Notes: generated by a model from the sequence alone, not told the origin. A DNA stretch of 64,000 nucleotides from Pampus argenteus (GCA_036937835.1 CM072876.1:18536001-18600000); one strand, 5' to 3'; positions 11,801 to 24,945 are shown, numbered from the stretch's first letter. Program-made: numbers and translations.

Positions 11801-13248
11801 CTGAGAGCTTCCTGCAGCTTTTACTGTGACATTTGTAAAAATAGCTTTCTCTCAGGCCAAAACTGACAACTACAGTTTTTCTTAAACAACAAGCAATATT
11901 TTCAATCAAAACCATGTTTGCCATCAACAAGTACCTGATTTCTAATGATTAGGAGCACAAAACTCACTTCTGAGAGCTTCCTGCAGCTTTTACTGTAACA
12001 TTTGTAAAAATAGCTTTCTCTCAGGCCAAAACTGACAACTACAGTTTTTCTTAAACAAGGAGCAATATTTTCAATCAAAACCATGTTTGCCATCAACAAG
12101 TAACTGATTTCTAATGATTGGACCATAAAACTCACTTCTGAGAGCTTCCTGCAGCTTTTACTGTAACATTTGTAAAAATAGCTTTCTCTCAGGCCAAAAC
12201 TGACAACTACAGTTTTTCTTAAACAACAAGCAATATTTTCAATCAAAACCATGTTTGCCATCAACAAGTAACTGATTTCTAATGATTAGGAGCACAAAAC
12301 TCACTTCTGAGAGCTTCCTCCAGCTGTTACTGTAACATTTGTAAAAAATAGCTTTCTCTCTGTGAGAGAAGGCCAAAACTGACAACTACAGTTTTTCTTA
12401 AACAAGGAGCAATATTTTCAATCAAAACCATGTTTGCCATCAACAAGTAACTGATTTCTAATGATTAGGACCAAAAAACTCACTTCTGAGAGCTTCCTGC
12501 AGATTTTACTGTAACATTTGTAAAAAATAGCTTTCTCTCTGCGAGAGAAGGCCAAAACTGACAACTACAGTTTTTCTTAAACAAGGAGCAATATTTTCAA
12601 TCAAAACCATGTTTGCCATCAACAAGTAACTGATTTCTAATGATTAGGAGCACAAAACTCACTTCTGAGAGCTTCCTGCAGCTTTTACTGTAACATTTGT
12701 AAAAATAGCTTTCTCTCAGGCCAAAACTGACAACTACAGTTTTTCTTAAACAAGGAGCAATATTTTCAATCAAAACCATGTTTGCTATCAACAAGTAACT
12801 GATTTCTAATGATTAGGACCAAAAAACTCACTTCTGAGAGCTTCCTGCAGCTTTTACTGTAACATTTGTAAAAATAGCTTTCTCTCAGGCCAAAACTGAC
12901 AACTACAGTTTTTCTTAAACAACAAGCAATATTTTCAATCAAAACCATGTTTGCCATCAACAAGTAACTGATTTCTAATGATTAGGAGCACAAAACTCAC
13001 TTCTGAGAGCTTCCTCCAGCTGTTACTGTAACATTTGTAAAAAATAGCTTTCTCTCTGTGAGAGAAGGCCAAAACTGACAACTACAGTTTTTCTTAAACA
13101 AGGAGCAATATTTTCAATCAAAACCATGTTTGCCATCAACAAGTAACTGATTTCTAATGATTAGGACCAAAAAACTCACTTCTGAGAGCTTCCTGCAGAT
13201 TTTACTGTAACATTTGTAAAAAATAGCTTTCTCTCTGCGAGAGAAGGC
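8843..13248 (+). repeat. Mosaic satellite between A1 and B2
   Basis: This is ordinary array with no gene. It contains rearranged pieces of block A, such as 10879-11394 matching 4037-4552 at offset 6842. The monomer at about 9718-9892 carries the CAATATGTTC variant found again after every out-of-register junction to the right. The only AAAATTGC monomer I found left of 23.4 kb lies here, near 11503. Confidence 0.9.
10072..10244 (+). repeat. 173-bp recombinant monomer (6-bp deletion plus 9-bp insertion)
   Basis: This copy has the 6-bp deletion but also the 9-bp hairpin insertion (TGC loop) and a six-A tract. The other five deletion-bearing monomers lack the insertion. It looks like a recombinant between a 178-bp-type and a 163-bp-type monomer, with the exchange between the hairpin and the deletion. 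Confidence 0.85.
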
Positions 13249-15248
13249 CAAAACTGACAACTACAGTTTTTCTTAAACAAGGAGCAATATTTTCAATCAA
13301 AACCATGTTTGCCATCAACAAGTAACTGGTTTCTAATGATTAGGAGCACAAAACTCACTTGTGAGAGCTTCCTGCAGCTTTTACTGTAACATTTGTAAAA
13401 ATAGCTTTCTCTCAGGCCAAAACTGACAACTACAGTTTTTCTTAGACAAGGAGCAATATTTTCAATCAAAACCATGTTTGCCAAGTAACTGATTTCTAAT
13501 GATTAGGAGCACAAAACTCACTTCTGAGAGCTTCCTGCAGCTTTTACTGTAACATTTGTAAAAATAGCTTTCTCTCAGGCCAAAACTGACAACTACAGTT
13601 TTTCTTAAACAAGGAGCAATATTTTCAATCAAAACCATGTTTGCCATCAACAAGTAACTGATTTCTAATGCTTAGGACCAAAAAACTCACTTCTGAGCGC
13701 TTCCTGCAGCTTTTACTGTAACATTTGTAAAAATAGCTTTCTCTCAGGCCAAAACTGACAACTACAGTTTTTCTTAAACAAGGAGCAATATTTTCAATCA
13801 AAACCATGTTTGCCATCAACAAGTAACTGATTTCTAATGATTAGGACCATAAAACTCACTTCTGAGAGCTTCCTGCAGCTTTTACTGTAACATTTGTAAA
13901 AATAGCTTTCTCTCAGGCCAAAACTGACAACTACAGTTTTTCTTAAACAAGGAGCAATATTTTCAATCAAAACCATGTTTGCCATCAACAAGTAACTGAT
14001 TTATAATGATTAGGACCAAAAAACTAACTTCTGAGAGCTTCCTGCAGCTTTTACTGTAACATTTGTAAAAATAGCTTTCTCTCTGCGAGAGAAGGCCAAA
14101 ACTGACAACTACAGTTTTTCTTAAACAAGGAGCAATATTTTCAATCAAAACCATGTTTGCCATCAACAAGTAACTGATTTCTAATGATAAGGACCAATAA
14201 ACTTACTTCTGAGAGCTTCCTGCAGCTTTTACTGTAACATTTGTAAAAATAGCTTTCTCTCAGGCCAAAACTGACAACTACAGTTTTACTTAAACAAGGA
14301 GCAATATTTTCAATCAAAACCATGTTTGCCATCAACAAGTAACTGATTTATAATGATTAGGACCAAAAAACTAACTTCTGAGAGCTTCCTGCAGCTTTTA
14401 CTGTAACATTTGTAAAAATAGCTTTCTCTCAGGCCAAAACTGACAACTACAGTTTTTCTTAAACAACAAGCAATATTTTCAATCAAAACCATGTTTGCCA
14501 TCAACAAGTAACTGATTTCTAATGATTAGGAGCACAAAACTCACTTCTGAGAGCTTCCTGCAGCTTTTACTGTGACATTTGTAAAAATAGCTTTCTCTCA
14601 GGCCAAAACTGACAACTACAGTTTTTCTTAAACAACAAGCAATATTTTCAATCAAAACCATGTTTGCCATCAACAAGTACCTGATTTCTAATGATTAGGA
14701 GCACAAAACTCACTTCTGAGAGCTTCCTGCAGCTTTTACTGTAACATTTGTAAAAATAGCTTTCTCTCAGGCCAAAACTGACAACTACAGTTTTTCTTAA
14801 ACAAGGAGCAATATTTTCAATCAAAACCATGTTTGCCATCAACAAGTAACTGATTTCTAATGATTGGACCATAAAACTCACTTCTGAGAGCTTCCTGCAG
14901 CTTTTACTGTAACATTTGTAAAAATAGCTTTCTCTCAGGCCAAAACTGACAACTACAGTTTTTCTTAAACAAGGAGCAATATTTTCAATCAAAACCATGT
15001 TTGTCATCAACAAGTAACTGATTTCTAATGATTAGGACCAAAAAACTCACTTCTGAGAGCTTCCTGCAGCTTTTACTGTAACATTTGTAAAAATAGCTTT
15101 CTCTCAGGCCAAAACTGACAACTACAGTTTTTCTTAAACAACAAGCAATATTTTCAATCAAAACCATGTTTGCCATCAACAAGTAACTGATTTCTAATGA
15201 TTAGGAGCACAAAACTCACTTCTGAGAGCTTCCTGCAGCTTTTACTGT
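13249..15248 (+). repeat. Block B, copy 2 (2.0 kb)
   Basis: Second copy of 3323-5322. It runs straight into block A copy 2. It carries only one 675-bp 4-mer where copies 1 and A2 carry two in tandem. Confidence 0.85.
13336..13498 (+). repeat. 163-bp monomer (6-bp deletion)
   Basis: Same deletion and CTTGTGAGAG marker as at 1371. It lies within the second copy of block B, at 9926 bp from the copy at 3410. Confidence 0.95.
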
Positions 15249-16566
15249 AACATTTGTAAAAATAGCTTTCTCTCAGGCCAAAACTGACAACTACAGTTTT
15301 TCTTAAACAAGGAGCAATATTTTCAATCAAAACCATGTTTGCCATCAACAAGTAACTGATTTCTAATGATTGGACCATAAAACTCACTTCTGAGAGCTTC
15401 CTGCAGCTTTTACTGTAACATTTGTAAAAATAGCTTTCTCTCAGGCCAAAACTGACAACTACAGTTTTTCTTAAACAAGGAGCAATATTTTCAATCAAAA
15501 CCATGTTTGTCATCAACAAGTAACTGATTTCTAATGATTAGGACCAAAAAACTCACTTCTGAGAGCTTCCTGCAGCTTTTACTGTAACATTTGCAAAAAT
15601 AGCTTTCTCTCAGGCCAAAACTGACAACTACAGTTTTTCTTAAACAACAAGCAATATTTTCAATCAAAACCATGTTTGCCATCAACAAGTAACTGATTTC
15701 TAATGATTAGGAGCACAAAACTCACTTCTGAGAGCTTCCTGCAGCTTTTACTGTAAAATTTGTAAAAATAGCTTTCTCTCAGGCCAAAACTGACAACTAC
15801 AGTTTTTCTTAAACAAGGAGCAATATTTTCAATCAAAACCATGTTTGCCATCAACAAGTAACTGATTTCTAATGATTGGACCATAAAACTCACTTCTGAG
15901 AGCTTCCTGCAGCTTTTACTGTAACATTTGTAAAAATAGCTTTCTCTCAGGCCAAAACTGACAACTACAGTTTTTCTTAAACAAGGAGCAATATTTTCAA
16001 TCAAAACCATGTTTGTCATCAACAAGTAACTGATTTCTAATGATTAGGACCAAAAAACTCACTTCTGAGAGCTTCCTGCAGCTTTTACTGTAACATTTGT
16101 AAAAATAGCTTTCTCTCAGGCCAAAACTGACAACTACAGTTTTTCTTAAACAACAAGCAATATTTTCAATCAAAACCATGTTTGCCATCAACAAGTAACT
16201 GATTTCTAATGATTAGGAGCACAAAACTCACTTCTGAGAGCTTCCTCCAGCTGTTACTGTAACATTTGTAAAAAATAGCTTTCTCTCTGTGAGAGAAGGC
16301 CAAAACTGACAACTACAGTTTTTCTTAAACAAGGAGCAATATTTTCAATCAAAACCATGTTTGCCATCAACAAGTAACTGATTTCTAATGATTAGGACCA
16401 AAAAACTCACTTCTGAGAGCTTCCTGCAGATTTTACTGTAACATTTGTAAAAAATAGCTTTCTCTCTGCGAGAGAAGGCCAAAACTGACAACTACAGTTT
16501 TTCTTAAACAAGGAGCAATATTTTCAATCAAAACCATGTTTGCCATCAACAAGTAACTGATTTCTA

Positions 16567-16729
16567 ATGATTAGGAGCACAAAACTCACTTGTGAGAGCT
16601 TCCTGCAGCTTTTACTGTAACATTTGTAAAAATAGCTTTCTCTCAGGCCAAAACTGACAACTACAGTTTTTCTTAGACAAGGAGCAATATTTTCAATCAA
16701 AACCATGTTTGCCAAGTAACTGATTTCTA
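16567..16729 (+). repeat. 163-bp monomer (6-bp deletion)
   Basis: Block A copy 2 counterpart of 1371-1533, offset 15196. Confidence 0.95.
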
Positions 16730-18605
16730 ATGATTAGGAGCACAAAACTCACTTCTGAGAGCTTCCTGCAGCTTTTACTGTAACATTTGTAAAAATAGCT
16801 TTCTCTCAGGCCAAAACTGACAACTACAGTTTTTCTTAAACAAGGAGCAATATTTTCAATCAAAACCATGTTTGCCATCAACAAGTAACTGATTTCTAAT
16901 GCTTAGGACCAAAAAACTCACTTCTGAGAGCTTCCTGCAGCTTTTACTGTAACATTTGCAAAAATAGCTTTCTCTCAGGCCAAAACTGACAACTACAGTT
17001 TTTCTTAAACAACAAGCAATATTTTCAATCAAAACCATGTTTGCCATCAACAAGTAACTGATTTCTAATGATTAGGAGCACAAAACTCACTTCTGAGAGC
17101 TTCCTGCAGCTTTTACTGTAAAATTTGTAAAAATAGCTTTCTCTCAGGCCAAAACTGACAACTACAGTTTTTCTTAAACAAGGAGCAATATTTTCAATCA
17201 AAACCATGTTTGCCATCAACAAGTAACTGATTTCTAATGATTGGACCATAAAACTCACTTCTGAGAGCTTCCTGCAGCTTTTACTGTAACATTTGTAAAA
17301 ATAGCTTTCTCTCAGGCCAAAACTGACAACTACAGTTTTTCTTAAACAAGGAGCAATATTTTCAATCAAAACCATGTTTGTCATCAACAAGTAACTGATT
17401 TCTAATGATTAGGACCAAAAAACTCACTTCTGAGAGCTTCCTGCAGCTTTTACTGTAACATTTGTAAAAATAGCTTTCTCTCAGGCCAAAACTGACAACT
17501 ACAGTTTTTCTTAAACAACAAGCAATATTTTCAATCAAAACCATGTTTGCCATCAACAAGTAACTGATTTCTAATGATTAGGAGCACAAAACTCACTTCT
17601 GAGAGCTTCCTCCAGCTGTTACTGTAACATTTGTAAAAAATAGCTTTCTCTCTGTGAGAGAAGGCCAAAACTGACAACTACAGTTTTTCTTAAACAAGGA
17701 GCAATATTTTCAATCAAAACCATGTTTGCCATCAACAAGTAACTGATTTCTAATGAATAGGAGCACAAAACTCACTTCTGAGAGCTTCCTGCAGCTTTTA
17801 CTGTAACATTTGTAAAAATAGCTTTCTCTCAGGCCAAAATGACAACTACAGTTTTTCTTAAACAACAAGCAATATTTTCAATCAAAACCATGTTTGCCAT
17901 CAACAAGTACCTGATTTCTAATGATTAGGAGCACAAAACTCACTTCTGAGAGCTTCCTGCAGCTTTTACTGTAACATTTGTAAAAATAGCTTTCTCTCAG
18001 GCCAAAACTGACAACTACAGTTTTTCTTAAACAAGGAGCAATATTTTCAATCAAAACCATGTTTGCCATCAACAAGTAACTGATTTCTAATGATTGGACC
18101 ATAAAACTCACTTCTGAGAGCTTCCTGCAGCTTTTACTGTAAAATTTGTAAAAATAGCTTTCTCTCAGGCCAAAACTGACAACTACAGTTTTTCTTAAAC
18201 AAGGAGCAATATTTTCAATCAAAACCATGTTTGCTATCAACAAGTAACTGATTTCTAATGATTAGGACCAAAAAACTCACTTCTGAGAGCTTCCTGCAGC
18301 TTTTACTGTAACATTTGTAAAAATAGCTTTCTCTCAGGCCAAAACTGACAACTACAGTTTTTCTTAAACAACAAGCAATATTTTCAATCAAAACCATGTT
18401 TGCCATCAACAAGTAACTGATTTCTAATGATTAGGAGCACAAAACTCACTTCTGAGAGCTTCCTCCAGCTGTTACTGTAACATTTGTAAAAAATAGCTTT
18501 CTCTCTGTGAGAGAAGGCCAAAACTGACAACTACAGTTTTTCTTAAACAAGGAGCAATATTTTCAATCAAAACCATGTTTGCCATCAACAAGTAACTGAT
18601 TTCTA

Positions 18606-18768
18606 ATGATTAGGAGCACAAAACTCACTTGTGAGAGCTTCCTGCAGCTTTTACTGTAACATTTGTAAAAATAGCTTTCTCTCAGGCCAAAACTGACAAC
18701 TACAGTTTTTCTTAGACAAGGAGCAATATTTTCAATCAAAACCATGTTTGCCAAGTAACTGATTTCTA
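18606..18768 (+). repeat. 163-bp monomer (6-bp deletion)
   Basis: Block A copy 2 counterpart of 3410-3572, offset 15196. Confidence 0.95.
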
Positions 18769-19748
18769 ATGATTAGGAGCACAAAACTCACTTCTGAGAG
18801 CTTCCTGCAGCTTTTACTGTAACATTTGTAAAAATAGCTTTCTCTCAGGCCAAAACTGACAACTACAGTTTTTCTTAAACAAGGAGCAATATTTTCAATC
18901 AAAACCATGTTTGCCATCAACAAGTAACTGATTTCTAATGCTTAGGACCAAAAAACTCACTTCTGAGCGCTTCCTGCAGCTTTTACTGTAACATTTGTAA
19001 AAATAGCTTTCTCTCAGGCCAAAACTGACAACTACAGTTTTTCTTAAACAAGGAGCAATATTTTCAATCAAAACCATGTTTGCCATCAACAAGTAACTGA
19101 TTTCTAATGATTAGGACCATAAAACTCACTTCTGAGAGCTTCCTGCAGCTTTTACTGTAACATTTGTAAAAATAGCTTTCTCTCAGGCCAAAACTGACAA
19201 CTACAGTTTTTCTTAAACAAGGAGCAATATTTTCAATCAAAACCATGTTTGCCATCAACAAGTAACTGATTTATAATGATTAGGACCAAAAAACTAACTT
19301 CTGAGAGCTTCCTGCAGCTTTTAATGTAACATTTGTAAAAATAGCTTTCTCTCTGCGAGAGAAGGCCAAAACTGACAACTACAGTTTTTCTTAAACAAGG
19401 AGCAATATTTTCAATCAAAACCATGTTTGCCATCAACAAGTAACTGATTTCTAATGATAAGGACCAATAAACTTACTTCTGAGAGCTTCCTGCAGCTTTT
19501 ACTGTAACATTTGTAAAAATAGCTTTCTCTCAGGCCAAAACTGACAACTACAGTTTTACTTAAACAAGGAGCAATATTTTCAATCAAAACCATGTTTGCC
19601 ATCAACAAGTAACTGATTTATAATGATTAGGACCAAAAAACTAACTTCTGAGAGCTTCCTGCAGCTTTTACTGTAACATTTGTAAAAATAGCTTTCTCTC
19701 AGGCCAAAACTGACAACTACAGTTTTTCTTAAACAACAAGCAATATTT

Positions 19749-20423
19749 TCAATCAAAACCATGTTTGCCATCAACAAGTAACTGATTTCTAATGATTAGG
19801 AGCACAAAACTCACTTCTGAGAGCTTCCTGCAGCTTTTACTGTGACATTTGTAAAAATAGCTTTCTCTCAGGCCAAAACTGACAACTACAGTTTTTCTTA
19901 AACAACAAGCAATATTTTCAATCAAAACCATGTTTGCCATCAACAAGTACCTGATTTCTAATGATTAGGAGCACAAAACTCACTTCTGAGAGCTTCCTGC
20001 AGCTTTTACTGTAACATTTGTAAAAATAGCTTTCTCTCAGGCCAAAACTGACAACTACAGTTTTTCTTAAACAAGGAGCAATATTTTCAATCAAAACCAT
20101 GTTTGCCATCAACAAGTAACTGATTTCTAATGATTGGACCATAAAACTCACTTCTGAGAGCTTCCTGCAGCTTTTACTGTAACATTTGTAAAAATAGCTT
20201 TCTCTCAGGCCAAAACTGACAACTACAGTTTTTCTTAAACAAGGAGCAATATTTTCAATCAAAACCATGTTTGTCATCAACAAGTAACTGATTTCTAATG
20301 ATTAGGACCAAAAAACTCACTTCTGAGAGCTTCCTGCAGCTTTTACTGTAACATTTGTAAAAATAGCTTTCTCTCAGGCCAAAACTGACAACTACAGTTT
20401 TTCTTAAACAACAAGCAATATTT
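19749..20423 (+). repeat. 675-bp 4-monomer HOR, unit 1 in block A2
   Basis: Counterpart of 4553-5227 at offset 15196, with the same GTGAC marker. Confidence 0.85.
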
Positions 20424-21098
20424 TCAATCAAAACCATGTTTGCCATCAACAAGTAACTGATTTCTAATGATTAGGAGCACAAAACTCACTTCTGAGAGCT
20501 TCCTGCAGCTTTTACTGTGACATTTGTAAAAATAGCTTTCTCTCAGGCCAAAACTGACAACTACAGTTTTTCTTAAACAACAAGCAATATTTTCAATCAA
20601 AACCATGTTTGCCATCAACAAGTACCTGATTTCTAATGATTAGGAGCACAAAACTCACTTCTGAGAGCTTCCTGCAGCTTTTACTGTAACATTTGTAAAA
20701 ATAGCTTTCTCTCAGGCCAAAACTGACAACTACAGTTTTTCTTAAACAAGGAGCAATATTTTCAATCAAAACCATGTTTGCCATCAACAAGTAACTGATT
20801 TCTAATGATTGGACCATAAAACTCACTTCTGAGAGCTTCCTGCAGCTTTTACTGTAACATTTGTAAAAATAGCTTTCTCTCAGGCCAAAACTGACAACTA
20901 CAGTTTTTCTTAAACAAGGAGCAATATTTTCAATCAAAACCATGTTTGTCATCAACAAGTAACTGATTTCTAATGATTAGGACCAAAAAACTCACTTCTG
21001 AGAGCTTCCTGCAGCTTTTACTGTAACATTTGTAAAAATAGCTTTCTCTCAGGCCAAAACTGACAACTACAGTTTTTCTTAAACAACAAGCAATATTT
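20424..21098 (+). repeat. 675-bp 4-monomer HOR, unit 2 in block A2
   Basis: Counterpart of 5228-5902. Both A copies therefore have two units, which places this tandem duplication before the block A duplication. Confidence 0.85.
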
Positions 21099-22110
21099 TC
21101 AATCAAAACCATGTTTGCCATCAACAAGTAACTGATTTCTAATGATTAGGAGCACAAAACTCACTTCTGAGAGCTTCCTGCAGCTTTTACTGTAACATTT
21201 GTAAAAATAGCTTTCTCTCAGGCCAAAACTGACAACTACAGTTTTTCTTAAACAAGGAGCAATATTTTCAATCAAAACCATGTTTGCCATCAACAAGTAA
21301 CTGATTTCTAATGATTGGACCATAAAACTCACTTCTGAGAGCTTCCTGCAGCTTTTACTGTAACATTTGTAAAAATAGCTTTCTCTCAGGCCAAAACTGA
21401 CAACTACAGTTTTTCTTAAACAAGGAGCAATATTTTCAATCAAAACCATGTTTGTCATCAACAAGTAACTGATTTCTAATGATTAGGACCAAAAAACTCA
21501 CTTCTGAGAGCTTCCTGCAGCTTTTACTGTAACATTTGCAAAAATAGCTTTCTCTCAGGCCAAAACTGACAACTACAGTTTTTCTTAAACAACAAGCAAT
21601 ATTTTCAATCAAAACCATGTTTGCCATCAACAAGTAACTGATTTCTAATAATTTGGAGCACAAAACTCACTTCTGAGAGCTTCCTGCAGCTTTTACTGTA
21701 ACATTTGTAAAAATAGCTTTCTCTCAGGCCAAAACTGACAACTACAGTTTTTCTTAAACAAGGAGCAATATTTTCAATCAAAACCATGTTTGCCATCAAC
21801 AAGTAACTGATTTCTAATGATTGGACCATAAAACTCACTTCTGAGAGCTTCCTGCAGCTTTTACTGTAACATTTGTAAAAATAGCTTTCTCTCAGGCCAA
21901 AACTGACAACTACAGTTTTTCTTAAACAAGGAGCAATATTTTCAATCAAAACCATGTTTGTCATCAACAAGTAACTGATTTCTAATGATTAGGACCAAAA
22001 AACTCACTTCTGAGAGCTTCCTGCAGCTTTTACTGTAACATTTGTAAAAATAGCTTTCTCTCAGGCCAAAACTGACAACTACAGTTTTTCTTAAACAACA
22101 AGCAATATTT
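21099..22110 (+). repeat. Two 506-bp 3-monomer HOR units in block A2
   Basis: Counterpart of 5903-6914, units 21099-21604 and 21605-22110, with AATAATTTGG in the second unit. Confidence 0.8.
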
Positions 22111-23373
22111 TCAATCAAAACCATGTTTGCCATCAACAAGTAACTGATTTCTAATGATTAGGAGCACAAAACTCACTTCTGAGAGCTTCCTCCAGCTGTT
22201 ACTGTAACATTTGTAAAAAATAGCTTTCTCTCTGTGAGAGAAGGCCAAAACTGACAACTACAGTTTTTCTTAAACAAGGAGCAATATTTTCAATCAAAAC
22301 CATGTTTGCCATCAACAAGTAACTGATTTCTAATGAATAGGAGCACAAAACTCACTTCTGAGAGCTTCCTGCAGCTTTTACTGTAACATTTGTAAAAATA
22401 GCTTTCTCTCAGGCCAAAATGACAACTACAGTTTTTCTTAAACAACAAGCAATATTTTCAATCAAAACCATGTTTGCCATCAACAAGTAACTGATTTCTA
22501 ATGATTAGGACCAAAAAACTCACTTCTGAGAGCTTCCTGCAGCTTTTACTGTCACATTTGTAAAAATAGCTTTCTCTCAGGCCAAAACTGACAACTACAG
22601 TTTTTCTTAAACAAGGAGCAAGATTTTCAATCAAACCCATGTTTGCCATCAACAAGTAACTGATTTCTAATGATTAGGACCAAAAAACTCACTTCTGAGA
22701 GCTTCCTGCAGCTTTTACTGTAACATTTGTAAAAATAGCTTTCTCTCTGCGAGAGAAGGCCAAAACTGACAACTACAGTTTTTTCTAAACAAGGAGCAAT
22801 ATTTTCAATCAAAACCATGTTTGCCATCACCAAGTAACTGATTTCTAATGATTAGGACCAAAAAACTCACTTCTGAGAGCTTCCTGCAGCTTTTACTGTA
22901 ACATTTGTAAAAAATAGCTTTCTCTCTACGAGAGAAGGCCAAAACTGACAACTACAGTTTTTCTTAAACAAGGAGCAATATTTTCAATCAAAACCATGTT
23001 TGCCATCAACAAGTAACTGATTTCTAATGATTAGGAGCACAAAACTCACTTCTGAGAGCTTCCTGCAGCTTTTACTGTAACATTTGTAAAAATAGCTTTC
23101 TCTCAGGCCAAAACTGACAACTACAGTTTTTCTTAAACAAGGAGCAATATTTTCAATCAAAACCATGTTTGCCATCAACAAGTAACTGATTTCTAATGAT
23201 TAGGAGCACAAAACTCACTTCTGAGAGCTTCCTGCAGCTTTTACTGTAACATTTGTAAAAATAGCTTTCTCTCAGCGAGAGAAGGTCAAAACTGACAACT
23301 ACAGTTTTTCCTAAACAACAAGCAATATTTTCAATCAAAACCATGTTTGCCATCAACAAGTAACTGATTTCTA

Positions 23374-23542
23374 ATGATTAGGAGCACAAAACTCACTTCT
23401 GAGAGCTTCCTGCAGCTTTTACTGTAACATTTGTAAAAATTGCTTTCTCTCAGGCCAAAACTGACAACTACAGTTTTTCTTAAACAAGGAGCAATATTTT
23501 CAATCAAAACCATGTTTGCCATCAACAAGTAACTGATTTCTA
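23374..23542 (+). repeat. Subtype-switched monomer inside block A2
   Basis: At the equivalent place block A1 (8178-8346) has an A-rich AAAAAAAGC tract, GCTTACTCTC and the CAACAAGC segment. Here the monomer reads AAAATTGC, CTTTCTCTC and CAAGGAGC, the type that dominates further right. Flanking monomers still match A1, so only about one monomer was replaced. Confidence 0.85.
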
Positions 23543-24037
23543 ATGATTAGGAGCACAAAACTCACTTCTGAGAGCTTCCTGCAGCTTTTACTGTAACATT
23601 TGTAAAAATAGCTTTCTCTCAGGCCAAAATGACAACTACAGTTTTTCTTAAACAACAAGCAATATTTTCAATCAAAACCATGTTTGCCATCAACAAGTAA
23701 CTGATTTCTAATGATTAGGACCAAAAAACTCACTTCTGAGAGCTTCCTGCAGCTTTTACTGTAACATTTGTAAAAATAGCTTTCTCTCTGCGAGAGAAGG
23801 CCAAAACTGACAACTACAGTTTTTCTTAAACAAGGAGCAATATTTTCAATCAAAACCATGTTTGCCATCAACAAGTAACTGATTTCTAATGATTAGGAGC
23901 ACAAAACTCACTTCTGAGAGCTTCCTGCAGCTTTTACTGTAACATTTGTAAAAATAGCTTTCTCTCAGAATGGGAAGGCCAAAACTGACAACTACAGTTT
24001 TTCTTAAACAAGGAGCAATATTTTCAATCAAAACCAT

Positions 24038-24164
24038 CTTTTACTGTAACATTTGTAAAAATAGCTTTCTCTCAGGCCAAAACTGACAACTACAGTTTTT
24101 CTTAAACAAGGAGCAATATGTTCAATCAAAACCATGTTTGCCATCAACAAGTAACTGATTTCTA
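24038..24164 (+). repeat. Out-of-register junction 1 and residual monomer
   Basis: The sequence reads ACCAT then CTTTTACTGT, skipping the 71 bases that normally lie between these points in one monomer. A 149-bp left piece therefore meets a 127-bp right piece. The right piece carries the CAATATGTTC variant. Compared with block A1, the left side corresponds to 8842 and the right side to 9766, which suggests loss of 923 bp. Confidence 0.93.
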
Positions 24165-24403
24165 ATGATTAGGACCAAAAAACTCACTTCTGAGAGCTTC
24201 CTGCAGCTTTTACTGTAACATTTGTAAAAATAGCTTTCTCTCAGGCCAAAACTGACAACTACAGTTTTTCTTAAACAAGGAGCAATATTTTCAATCAAAA
24301 CCATGTTTGCCATCAACAAGTAACTGATTTCTAATGATTGGACCAAAAAACTCACTTCTGAGAGCTTCCTGCAGCTTTTACTGTAACATTTGTAAAAATT
24401 GCT

Positions 24404-24420
24404 TTCTCTCGGCGAGAGAA
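24404..24420. repeat. Hairpin with GGC loop
   Basis: Arms 24404-24410 and 24414-24420 flank GGC. The form is tied to the GATTGGACC and AAAATTGC markers and recurs in each copy of the block that follows the out-of-register junction. Confidence 0.85.
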
Positions 24421-24928
24421 GGCCAAAACTGACAACTACAGTTTTTCTTAAACAACAAGCAATATTTTCAATCAAAACCATGTTTGCCATCAACAAGTAA
24501 CTGATTTCTAATGATTAGGAGCACAAAACTCACTTCTGAGAGCTTCCTGCAGCTTTTACTGTAACATTTGTAAAAATTGCTTTCTCTCAGGCCAAAACTG
24601 ACAACTACAGTTTTTCTTAAACAAGGAGCAATATTTTCAATCAAAACCATGTTTGCCATCAACAAGTAACTGATTTCTAATGATGAGGAGCACAAAACTC
24701 ACTTCTGAGAGCTTCCTGCAGCTTTTACTGTAACATTTGTAAAAATAGCTTTCTCTCTGTGAGAGAAGGCCAAAACTGACAACTACAGTTTTTCTTAAAC
24801 AAGGAGCAATATTTTCAATCAAAACCATGTTTGCCATCAACAAGTAATTGATTTCTAATGATTAGGACCAAAAAACTCACTTCTGAGAGCTTCCTGCAGC
24901 TTTTACTGTAACATTTGTAAAAATAGCT

Positions 24929-24945
24929 TTCTCTCAGTGAGAGAA
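24929..24945. repeat. Hairpin with AGT loop
   Basis: Arms 24929-24935 and 24939-24945 flank AGT. Compared with the AGC form this is a CpG to TpG change at the loop edge, as methylation-driven deamination would give. Confidence 0.85.

Larger units (their letters stand above)
15197..24037 (+). repeat. Segmental block A, copy 2
   Basis: Near-identical repeat of 1-8842. The internal 3-, 4- and 8-monomer HORs and the 6-bp-deletion monomers keep the same order and spacing. The match stops abruptly at 24037, where an out-of-register junction begins. One monomer (23374-23542) is of a different subtype from its counterpart. Confidence 0.93.
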
